Below are positions 1 through 7,614 of a stretch of DNA of 64,000 nucleotides, one piece after another (position 1 is the stretch's first letter; every line of letters begins with the position of its first letter). The DNA is from Planctomycetaceae bacterium. GTDB lineage: Bacteria > Planctomycetota > Planctomycetia > Pirellulales > Pirellulaceae. A model generated the notes under the pieces. It was not told the DNA's origin. It did not search any database and worked only from the letters and a program-made list of their open reading frames with translations. The position numbers and the translations under genes were made by a program. Location: assembly GCA_020638975.1 (NCBI GenBank), contig JACKHN010000012.1:1-64000 (forward strand), in the 5' to 3' direction.

Positions 1-2
1 CG

Positions 3-161
3 GAGGATCTGCTGTCGGAGCAACGCCTCAAGCGAGATGGCTTCTTCGAACCGAAACCGATTCGCGATAGGTGGGAGATGCATCTGGCAGGAGGCCAGGA
101 CTGGCACTATTGGCTGTGGGATGTTTTGATATTTCAGGCTTGGCTTGCTCACACCCGATAA
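3..161 (+). CDS. asnB: Asparagine synthase (glutamine-hydrolysing), C-terminal end only
   Basis: Reading frame 3 is open from the left edge to a TAA at 159-161 and encodes about 52 residues. The peptide includes LSEQRLKRDGFF, then RDRWEMHLAG, and ends WLWDVLIFQAWLAHTR. This matches the C-terminal tail of AsnB-type asparagine synthetases, which end with a WxxHLxG segment followed by LWxLLxFxxWL. The enzyme transfers amide nitrogen from glutamine to aspartate; AsnB paralogues are common in planctomycete exopolysaccharide clusters, which fits the sugar genes that follow. Only the last tenth of the gene is present, so the catalytic domains cannot be checked. The piece is short, but the motif order makes the call fairly safe. 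Confidence 0.72.
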   Translation, partial: EDLLSEQRLKRDGFFEPKPIRDRWEMHLAGGQDWHYWLWDVLIFQAWLAHTR

Positions 162-193
162 AATTATCAAGAACATTGCCCCTGGTGGAGAAT

Positions 194-1081
194 ATGGCTC
201 AGTATCCTGAACTGCGATTTGCGTTTGGAAAGAATTGGTTGGCTTTCCTGGCGCAATTGGATGACCAGCGTATCGCCGACGCGGAAGCCTCAATCCGCCA
301 GTTGTTTGAAGTCGATCAGTTGCAAGGAAGGCGGTTCTTGGATGCCGGTTGCGGCAGCGGATTGTTCAGTCTCGCCGCTCGCCGACTGGGCGCGACGGTC
401 GTGTCGTTCGACTACGATCCAGAATCGGTCGCGTGTACCCAAGAACTGAAGCGACGTTATGCACCGGATGACGACGGATGGACAATCGGACGGGGGTCTG
501 TCTTGGACCGTGACTTTTTAGTTTCGCTCGGGCAGTTTGACTTTGTCTACTCTTGGGGCGTACTTCATCACACGGGGGCGATGTGGGAAGCAATCGGGCA
601 GATTCGATCAAACGTGGCAAACGGTGGTTACTTGTGTCTATCGATCTACAACGACCAAGGGCGATCTAGCGAACGGTGGAGCAAGATAAAGCGGCTTTAC
701 TGCCGGCTACCCTGGCCATTCAATACTGGGCTGGTAGTCACCATCGGAGTTGGACTGTGGGGACTTCGCATGGCATCGGTCGCATGCGCTATGCTGCTTC
801 GTATTGTCACGCTTCGAAATCCCTTCGCGCCTTTAATAAATTGGATACGCGAACAGACTCAACGCCGAGCACGAGGAATGCATCCTTGGTACGACTTGGT
901 TGACTGGGTCGGCGGTTGGCCGTTCGAAGTCGCAAAACCAGGGGAGGTCTTCCGATACGTTCGCGATGGTGGTTTCGTATTGACCCACCTGGCGACGTGT
1001 GGCGGTGGTTGGGGATGCAACGAATTCGTATTTCAGAGGCAGGACCAACCAATCCTAGAGACGCCTAGGCACACCAACTAG
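194..1081 (+). CDS. Class I SAM-dependent methyltransferase
   Basis: The protein of about 295 residues has a textbook SAM-binding motif I, FLDAGCGSGLFSLAARRLG, followed by an acidic residue in SFDYD. A motif IV-like SWGVLHHTG also supports the fold. I chose the ATG at 194 because it directly follows the asnB stop at 161 and has GGTGGAG just upstream; the open frame extends to 71, but that part lies over asnB. The C-terminal third contains a hydrophobic stretch (TGLVVTIGVGLWGLRMAS) and conserved Trp/Gly residues typical of methyltransferases in lipopolysaccharide and exopolysaccharide clusters. The substrate is unknown; a glycan or lipid-linked sugar is likely from the neighbours. Confidence 0.8.
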   Translation: MAQYPELRFAFGKNWLAFLAQLDDQRIADAEASIRQLFEVDQLQGRRFLDAGCGSGLFSLAARRLGATVVSFDYDPESVACTQELKRRYAPDDDGWTIGRGSVLDRDFLVSLGQFDFVYSWGVLHHTGAMWEAIGQIRSNVANGGYLCLSIYNDQGRSSERWSKIKRLYCRLPWPFNTGLVVTIGVGLWGLRMASVACAMLLRIVTLRNPFAPLINWIREQTQRRARGMHPWYDLVDWVGGWPFEVAKPGEVFRYVRDGGFVLTHLATCGGGWGCNEFVFQRQDQPILETPRHTN

Positions 1082-1114
1082 TCTCGAGGCCGCTGTCCAT
1101 GGTCGTCAATACAT

Positions 1115-2965
1115 CTATTCGGTTGGATCACGATCCAGATCGCGGAAAAAATGCTCGTGCTGCGCCCATCTGGGGTTCAGATCGAACCTCATAACCATCT
1201 GCGGCAGCAAGGGTTGCTTGATGTCTTCGGTCGGGAGGACTCCCAGTGGCACGAGTATCGCCGCTGGCTGCGGCAAATCAGCAAATCGCGTAATGATCGC
1301 TTCGAGATGATGACCTACAATCTCACCACCAACCGAGGCTAAATCGCCACGCTCTGCCGAGTAGAGGGAGGTTGCAGCGGCGAGTGTCAATGCGGAAGCT
1401 TGCTCGCTGGTCATGAGGTCGGACTTCAACGCTGACACCTGTCTCGACAAGTCGAGACCAGCTGGAACGTTGGCATAAGTCCGAGCTCGATACCTCGCAA
1501 TGGACGATGAACTGGTTGGTGTCACACGGACGACATCGAAGGCCGTCGCTTGCTTTCCCATTAGACGCGGTGTTGCCACCGTCAAAATCGCTGGGGCGGA
1601 TGCCAACAGTCGTGGGGCGAGCTGCTGATCCGGACGCTCGGGGAAGAGGCCCAGAAACGGAGTTTTGCTAACAGTCGCATCGTATAAGTGTTTATCCAAG
1701 GTGAGAAACTCACTCGAACGCGATTGGGCCAAGCTCGACGCCACTCGTGCTCGCCAGCGCAGGAGCTCTTGAGTTGCGGTCTCGTACGACTTAACTTCCG
1801 CCTCGAATGCCGGTGCTCGCGCAGCGAGTTGCTGAAGCGCAACTTCCCATGCTTTCACCGCATTGTCATCCGCGACTTGATGGGCAAGTGGAGCGATGAC
1901 ACCCAGATACTCGGTATACAGTTTCGCGACATCATTCCCCACCACGCGCGAAGCATCGGCGCGGATCAATGCAATGATTGCCTCGATCGCTGCGGTACTG
2001 AACTGTGCATATTGACTTTGTAACGTTTGAGAAGTCGGGTCAGGACTAATTTTCGTCGCATTGGCCCCTGCCATTTGAAACAAAGGCTGCATCGCCCAAT
2101 CGAGCGCTCGACAACGAATGCATGCCACATGAACCTCGGTCCATCGATCGCTGATCTTTTCCACAAGCTGCGGCCCGGTCAGTTGCTCTCCGTCCCAGTT
2201 CGCTTGGCTCGAAGTTGCCACGGCAGCGGTCGCCTCCTGAAATGCCTTCATGTGGCTTGCAAAGTCGGGGGTTTGCTCGACGCGAGATTGGCCGAGTAAT
2301 TGCGCCGCCTCCTGCGAACGAAGCCGATGCATCGCCGTGTCAATCGCACTTTTTACTTCAGAAAATGGTCTCGATATCTCCATTCGTTCCTGATCGGAAA
2401 GAAAACATGTTCCCGCTTCCAATGCGTCGAAAAGTCCGTAAAGTTCATCTTCTGCAGCCTGCCACTTCTGCTCCACGGCTAATTTCTGGATCTTCTCAAG
2501 CAACTTCATGCGCGATGGAGACTGCTTCTGTACGGCGAGACGAATCGAAGCTACATATCTTTGTGAACCAGGAGCGGCAGCAAACCCTTTGATCACGTTT
2601 CGCCAGTGATCATCTTGAATCTCGCGGAAACGGAAATTGAAGTCCACGCCCGATGGCTCGCCGTAGATTTCCAATTGTGATGCAAGACGATCTACCTGAA
2701 TCAGTTTTACGCGGGCGCTCCCGATCGCCTTACCACCTAGGCTTGCCCCCTTTCCGGCGGCAACGCTTTCTAGTTGAATCCTCGCTTCGTGCGTCCCTGA
2801 TTCCGAGAGGGACGCAATTTTCGCATGAAGGGCCTGTGCAACTTTGTCCCCGTGGGCTGCCAACGGGGCATCGATCTCGCTACTGTGTGGATTCGCCTCA
2901 AGGATTCTAGGCTGTACTAGCATCGCGGCAGCCAAAATCACACCTAATAAGTACGTGTAGTACAT
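1115..2965 (-). CDS. Secreted hypothetical protein
   Basis: This 616-residue protein starts with a short signal-peptide-like segment (YYTYLLGVILAAAMLVQ), so it is probably exported. The body is rich in Ala, Gln and Glu and predicted helical, with no catalytic motif I recognise. A region around residues 40-130 that mentions sequence such as GVDFNFRFREIQDDHWRNV looks like a small beta domain. It is the last gene of the minus-strand block of glycosyltransferases, separated from the upstream GT4 gene by about 110 bases, so a role at the cell surface is possible but unproven. It is probably a lineage-specific planctomycete protein. Confidence 0.7.
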   Translation of the reverse strand: MYYTYLLGVILAAAMLVQPRILEANPHSSEIDAPLAAHGDKVAQALHAKIASLSESGTHEARIQLESVAAGKGASLGGKAIGSARVKLIQVDRLASQLEIYGEPSGVDFNFRFREIQDDHWRNVIKGFAAAPGSQRYVASIRLAVQKQSPSRMKLLEKIQKLAVEQKWQAAEDELYGLFDALEAGTCFLSDQERMEISRPFSEVKSAIDTAMHRLRSQEAAQLLGQSRVEQTPDFASHMKAFQEATAAVATSSQANWDGEQLTGPQLVEKISDRWTEVHVACIRCRALDWAMQPLFQMAGANATKISPDPTSQTLQSQYAQFSTAAIEAIIALIRADASRVVGNDVAKLYTEYLGVIAPLAHQVADDNAVKAWEVALQQLAARAPAFEAEVKSYETATQELLRWRARVASSLAQSRSSEFLTLDKHLYDATVSKTPFLGLFPERPDQQLAPRLLASAPAILTVATPRLMGKQATAFDVVRVTPTSSSSIARYRARTYANVPAGLDLSRQVSALKSDLMTSEQASALTLAAATSLYSAERGDLASVGGEIVGHHLEAIITRFADLPQPAAILVPLGVLPTEDIKQPLLPQMVMRFDLNPRWAQHEHFFRDLDRDPTE

Positions 2966-3078
2966 GCTGAATCTCCTGTATCATGACACCTTGAACGAAT
3001 CGCTCGACGGGGCCAACTTATTTTGTCGGAACGTCTCGACCTATCTCTCTCATATCCTGACGCGCGCTGCGCAAATAA

Positions 3079-4335
3079 TCAATCCAGAGCCAAGACATCC
3101 TCCATCGCATTCAGGAACTGAATGACAACGTGATCGAGAGCGTGAACGCGTTGCACCCAATCTTGTCCCCGTCGCGAGCATTCTCGCCACCGGGCTTCGT
3201 GACTCCAGAGTAGCTGCAATTTCTCTATCGCGAGAGTCAAATCGCCATTCGAGCATTCACCGCAACCGGAACTTACAACGAAATCGCCGAAATCTTCAAG
3301 AGTTACAACGGGAGTCCCTGATGCCGCCGCCTCCAGAAACACGTTGGGAAACCCTTCAAACGCCGCTGCGCTCGTGCTAAGAAATACTCGTGCCTCGCGA
3401 AACAGAGTTGGCATTTCGTCCGCAGGTACATAATCAATTATCCGCACATTGCGTGGCGCACTTGCCCGAACTTGATCCGCAAGTCTCGCATCACCACGAT
3501 TGATGACCATTACGAAAGGGATGTCTGGACAGCGGAGTGCAACGTCCAAACACAGCTCAGGTCGTTTGTGAAACTGATCGAAGCGTCCGACCCACAGCAC
3601 CGAGTTGCCGCGTTCCGTCTTCGGATGTTTCGACCATCGCTCTATTCGAATTGGTGATGGAACAATACTGGACTGGCGACCGGTCAGTTCAAGCAATCGA
3701 TCGTGTTGCCAACGAGTTTGACACATCACTCTAGTTGCGTGCTCAATCGCGTAACGCGATTCTTGCGCGGTTTCTCCGTGCCGGCTTTCGTAGTCACCAT
3801 CTTCAAACAATCTAGCGTCAAGTTCGGAGTTTGAAGCGAGTGCGACGATCACAGGTCTTCGAATTAGTTTGGCCGCTCGAATGACGGCTGCGGATTGCGA
3901 TCCGACTCCGAAACTCAAAAACACATCGGGACGGAGGCGATCGCAATGTGTCATCAACCGATCCGTAATTTGGCGTCGGTCACGAAACGGGCGGGTCATC
4001 GCAAGCAAAGCTAGTTGCCATAGAACCTTGACGTTCCAGCGTTTCACATGGAACCAAGGAAAAGAGGGTTTCGGATCGAGTACAGCCGACACATCGTGTC
4101 TGATGTCGCGCCAACGATCGACAATAGGAACGATGGTCACGCCCTCGACCACCGTTCTAGCTTCCGGTCGTGTGTGCCCAACGACGAAATCGACAGCGAT
4201 ATGGGAATGACGCGCCAAGCCGACAGCAAAGTTCCAGGCGCGGTTCTCAAGACCACCGATTGCCCTTCCCGCGCTCGGTTCGATCGCGGGATACGCATTC
4301 AATGCCACGATACAAATGCGCAACGGTTTGCTCAT
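3079..4335 (-). CDS. Glycosyltransferase family 4 (GT-B)
   Basis: The protein has the GT-B architecture of GT4 enzymes. An N-terminal Rossmann part begins MSKPLRICIVALNAYPA with a glycine-rich GRAIGGLENRAW loop. A C-terminal donor-binding half carries VLWVGRFDQFHKRPEL and the EX7E-type signature in FEGFPNVFLEAAASGTPVV. It would transfer a nucleotide-activated sugar to a growing glycan at the cytoplasmic face. The open frame extends to 4476 but overlaps the upstream GT2 gene, so the ATG at 4335 is preferred. It sits 35 bases downstream of the GT2 gene in the same operon. Donor and acceptor sugars cannot be read from sequence. Confidence 0.88.
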   Translation of the reverse strand: MSKPLRICIVALNAYPAIEPSAGRAIGGLENRAWNFAVGLARHSHIAVDFVVGHTRPEARTVVEGVTIVPIVDRWRDIRHDVSAVLDPKPSFPWFHVKRWNVKVLWQLALLAMTRPFRDRRQITDRLMTHCDRLRPDVFLSFGVGSQSAAVIRAAKLIRRPVIVALASNSELDARLFEDGDYESRHGETAQESRYAIEHATRVMCQTRWQHDRLLELTGRQSSIVPSPIRIERWSKHPKTERGNSVLWVGRFDQFHKRPELCLDVALRCPDIPFVMVINRGDARLADQVRASAPRNVRIIDYVPADEMPTLFREARVFLSTSAAAFEGFPNVFLEAAASGTPVVTLEDFGDFVVSSGCGECSNGDLTLAIEKLQLLWSHEARWRECSRRGQDWVQRVHALDHVVIQFLNAMEDVLALD

Positions 4336-4370
4336 TGCTGTTCTCATCATGATCCATAGTCGGTCGGTAG

Positions 4371-5324
4371 CTACTCCGGAGATCTGCCATGTCGACTTGC
4401 GAAAATAGGGCGAAGCCATTCGGCGCGATCGCCCAAGTAGGCGTAGGCAGCGAGGACCCAAGCGGCGCGAGAGCAAGGTTCCTCAAACAGCCCCGTGCGA
4501 GCATGCTTGCGAGCCGTACGGTAGTTGTGCGCTCGTATCGCGCTCCAAGTCCACGCCCGACGGCGTTCCGTTAAGGTCGTTGGTTCCGGAACATTGGTCA
4601 TTAGATCCGGTGGCATGGCAATGCCTCGCCGGGTGTACGCGTCTTCCAATGAAGCCCGCAATCGCTCTCGCGAGCGAATGTGATTCTGAAATGTAAAGTT
4701 ATTCTGATGTACACGATACTTCGTCAAAAAAGCCGGCAGATTTGCAAGGTAACCGCGTTCCGCTAATCGCAGCCAAAGATCTTGATCTTCGGCACCATAA
4801 TACTCAGCGCGATATCCGCCAACCTTGCCAATTGCATCTCGGCGAATCATGGTGGCTGGGTGGCAGAGCCCTCCACTGCCACGAAGCAAGCTGTACTCTA
4901 TATCCGCGTGTGCTTCAGGCAACTGCTCTGTACAAAATTCATCCCCATCTTCGTCGATAATAATGAGAGAGGATCCAACGACAACATGCTCAGGGTGTGC
5001 GTCGAGGAATTTCACTTGATGGAAAAAACGATCCGGCATTGACATATCGTCGGCATCAATGCGCGCAATGTACTCGCCTTGTGCATCCACAAGAAGCTTG
5101 TTGAGAGCATTGACATATCCGGAGTTAACTTGCGTGTTGCAACGTATGCGAGTGTCGCGTTCAGCCCACTCGGAAAGGATCGAGGGCGTGTCATCCGTGG
5201 AGCCGTCATCGACAATGAGGAATTCAAACTCTGTAAATGTTTGTGCAACGATACTAGCGATTGCATCGCTGATATATCGCTCCGCATTGTAAACGGGCAA
5301 CAACACAGAAACGCGAGGAGCCAT
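4371..5324 (-). CDS. Glycosyltransferase family 2 (GT-A)
   Basis: This is a canonical family 2 glycosyltransferase. VSVLLPVYNAERYISDAI is the N-terminal nucleotide-binding motif, FLIVDDGSTDDT supplies the first acidic cluster, and YIARIDADDMSMPDRF contains the DxD metal-binding motif. GAEDQDLWLRLAERG is the conserved ED/W acceptor region. At about 317 residues it lacks the membrane anchor found in some GT2 proteins. Its ATG overlaps the stop of the upstream methyltransferase gene by one base (TGATG), showing translational coupling. It likely adds one sugar in assembly of the surface polysaccharide of this cluster. Confidence 0.92.
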   Translation of the reverse strand: MAPRVSVLLPVYNAERYISDAIASIVAQTFTEFEFLIVDDGSTDDTPSILSEWAERDTRIRCNTQVNSGYVNALNKLLVDAQGEYIARIDADDMSMPDRFFHQVKFLDAHPEHVVVGSSLIIIDEDGDEFCTEQLPEAHADIEYSLLRGSGGLCHPATMIRRDAIGKVGGYRAEYYGAEDQDLWLRLAERGYLANLPAFLTKYRVHQNNFTFQNHIRSRERLRASLEDAYTRRGIAMPPDLMTNVPEPTTLTERRRAWTWSAIRAHNYRTARKHARTGLFEEPCSRAAWVLAAYAYLGDRAEWLRPIFASRHGRSPE

Positions 5325-6034
5325 CACTTCTCACTCGAGGTCTTAACCGCTTCCGCGATCAGAAGCGAATTGCTGCGAGTCTCACGATCGCACAGATCCT
5401 CCACTTGGCTTCGTCCCCATTCTGCGTCTCGAACAACTTCAAAGCCAGCTTCTCGGAACCGCCGATGCAACTCGTCACGATCGTAGATCCACTGATGTCC
5501 CCACCAGCGAAACATGATATTGAACATCTCGGCTCGCGAGGCAATGAACTGCCACTGCGGCTCGTTCAGCCAGGCTTGCTCTCGCCATCGCCCGGCTGCG
5601 GACTTTTCGATGAGATCGTCGAGCGATGGCATCGCGATGCGCAAGACACCGTCGATTTGAAGAGCACGCTTGCACTCTCGCAAAAATTGTAAGCCTTGTT
5701 CGACCGAGAGATGTTCGAGCATGTGTTCAGAGTAGATGGCTTCACAACTATTGTTAGGAACGGGAATTCCCTGACCTAGATCCCAAACAAGGTCAACATT
5801 CCCCGCATTTTTATCACAATCGATATTAACCCATCCCTCGAAGTGTGTCGTTCCGCATCCGGCATTTAGCTTGTATGGCAATGGCTTGCTGGCGAGGCAT
5901 CTTGCGGCATACCTATTTTTCCAAGCACGGGCTATTCGTTTCAGTAACTTCCACGGTGGGCGGAGTAATGCACGAACTGGCGCGAAACGAATTAGGGTTC
6001 GTATGCCAGGTAAAGAAGTCAGTAAGTCTAGCAT
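5324..6034 (-). CDS. SAM-dependent methyltransferase, type 11-like
   Basis: The protein has motif I in KLNAGCGTTHFEGWVNID, a DLVWDLGQGIP stretch, then SEHMLEHLSVEQGLQFLREC and LRIAMPSLDDLI. This is the pattern of predicted SAM-methyltransferases commonly found with glycosyltransferases. The N-terminal 55 residues are basic and may contact membrane or acceptor lipid. The start is either the ATG at 6034 or a GTG at 6046; neither has a strong ribosome-binding site. The stop overlaps the GT2 start by one base. A role in methylating or modifying the polysaccharide repeat unit is inferred from context. Confidence 0.84.
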   Translation of the reverse strand: MLDLLTSLPGIRTLIRFAPVRALLRPPWKLLKRIARAWKNRYAARCLASKPLPYKLNAGCGTTHFEGWVNIDCDKNAGNVDLVWDLGQGIPVPNNSCEAIYSEHMLEHLSVEQGLQFLRECKRALQIDGVLRIAMPSLDDLIEKSAAGRWREQAWLNEPQWQFIASRAEMFNIMFRWWGHQWIYDRDELHRRFREAGFEVVRDAEWGRSQVEDLCDRETRSNSLLIAEAVKTSSEK

Positions 6035-6155
6035 TGAGAATCGCACGGTTTGCCAGCGGTACGGAGAGCTTATTAACTCACGATTATTCTAGCCCGAATC
6101 ACGATTGCCAACAGCTACGGTCAGCACCGCTTCATACTTTCGGTCGAAAGTACAC

Positions 6156-7538
6156 CTAAGTCGCATGCCAGTCATTGCGGCAACGTCGCCACACCAGAGT
6201 CCAAACAGGTAAATTGAAGAAAATATTGATGGCAAAATACCCTACGGCGACTCCAAGCACCCCGTACCACGCTCCCCACCACCAGATCAAAAGACCGCTG
6301 ACGATCGCTCCAGAAATAGTGAGCAGCAGGAATGGCGAGCGCTGGTGCGCGTGAATGTAGGTCCATTGAGCATGCGTAATCAGCGAAGAGAGAATCCCGA
6401 TCGCCAATAAGGCGGTCGGCAATGGACTGAGTAGTCGACCGGAGAATGGTGTCTCGATGCTATGAAGCAAGACATCAAGCAACCAGAATGCGAGGCATGC
6501 CACAAGCATCACGCCAACCGCGATTCGCGCAACACGGTTGAAAACACGATCGAGTTCCCGGAAGTCTTTTTGCGCAACGAGCATCCCCATGCGTGCTACG
6601 CGAGCTTGAAACCACGACGCGCATGCGGCCTGTAGAGAACTGAGCACTTGCCACGTCATTCCCAACTGTCCGGCTGCAACCGAACCGAAATAGTAGAACA
6701 CGACGGGGTTCATAATATAGGCGTTGAAATAGCCAAAGAGTCCCTTGACCCCGATTCGCCACTGAAACGGCCACACCTCTACCCACCAATCTAATGGTGT
6801 TCCGATTGGTTTTTTTGAGATATCGCGGAAGAAACGCAAGTAGAGCACACCAGCGAAGTAGATCTCGCAAAGCAAACGCACAATCGTCGCAACCACTGGA
6901 GTCCAGAGCGCTCCGCCAATTAGGATGCAGCCCCACACAACGACGTTCCCAAGAACCGCACGAACGAGTTGCAATTTGTAAACGTTCTTCACCTGGTTGC
7001 AGCCTTCTAGAACCGCCAAAAAAGGCGTCAGCCAAAAGGAGATCGCTGTCAAGGCGGTTAGTACTAACCAGGGAGCTCGCCACGAAATTGCCTCGCTATC
7101 TCGGTCGACCGCAAAGAACAGTAGGCCGGCGATACTGACGACTAGCCAAAACACAATCGCCATCACTCCGAAATAGAAGCAGGCGTAGCGGAACAATGCA
7201 GCAAGTCGCGACAACGCGAACGCGTCGCCACCAATGGAACGGTCTGCGTTTAGCGTGAGCTTCGCCCATTCGTGACTGGCGATATTGATTACGGCTTGAG
7301 AGAATCCCAGCTCAAAAAAAATCTGGAGTCCAATCATGCCCCAAAACGTGTAGTAGTATCCTTGCACTTCTCTAGAGAAGTATTTGGCGATCAGAATCAT
7401 CGTGATCGGACCAGCGACAAACTGCCAGCCACGCGAGGTGATCGCATAAAAAACAGCGCGGTCAACTTCTAACCAGTTTAGTACACGTCTCGGAAGCGAC
7501 CGCTCGTGTGTGGGACGGGGCGTTTCCTTAGAATCCAT
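6156..7538 (-). CDS. Polysaccharide flippase (Wzx/MATE-like)
   Basis: This roughly 460-residue protein has about a dozen hydrophobic segments and the N-terminal pattern of oligosaccharide flippases: AITSRGWQFVAGPITMILIAKYFSREVQGYYYTFW, split here only by description, followed by an FELGFSQAVINIASHEWAKL segment. Such proteins move lipid-linked oligosaccharide across the inner membrane. The open frame begins with a TTG at 7574, but the ATG at 7538 is more plausible. It lies 40 bases after the cytochrome-type gene on the same strand and about 120 bases before the methyltransferase/GT operon. The fold call is good; the transported substrate is unknown. Confidence 0.85.
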   Translation of the reverse strand: MDSKETPRPTHERSLPRRVLNWLEVDRAVFYAITSRGWQFVAGPITMILIAKYFSREVQGYYYTFWGMIGLQIFFELGFSQAVINIASHEWAKLTLNADRSIGGDAFALSRLAALFRYACFYFGVMAIVFWLVVSIAGLLFFAVDRDSEAISWRAPWLVLTALTAISFWLTPFLAVLEGCNQVKNVYKLQLVRAVLGNVVVWGCILIGGALWTPVVATIVRLLCEIYFAGVLYLRFFRDISKKPIGTPLDWWVEVWPFQWRIGVKGLFGYFNAYIMNPVVFYYFGSVAAGQLGMTWQVLSSLQAACASWFQARVARMGMLVAQKDFRELDRVFNRVARIAVGVMLVACLAFWLLDVLLHSIETPFSGRLLSPLPTALLAIGILSSLITHAQWTYIHAHQRSPFLLLTISGAIVSGLLIWWWGAWYGVLGVAVGYFAINIFFNLPVWTLVWRRCRNDWHAT

Positions 7539-7614
7539 GAGACCGCCAGTGCCGCCGCCTAGCGATGACTGCAATTTTCAACAGTATTTGGAGAGCGGCC
7601 ACATTACACTCGAG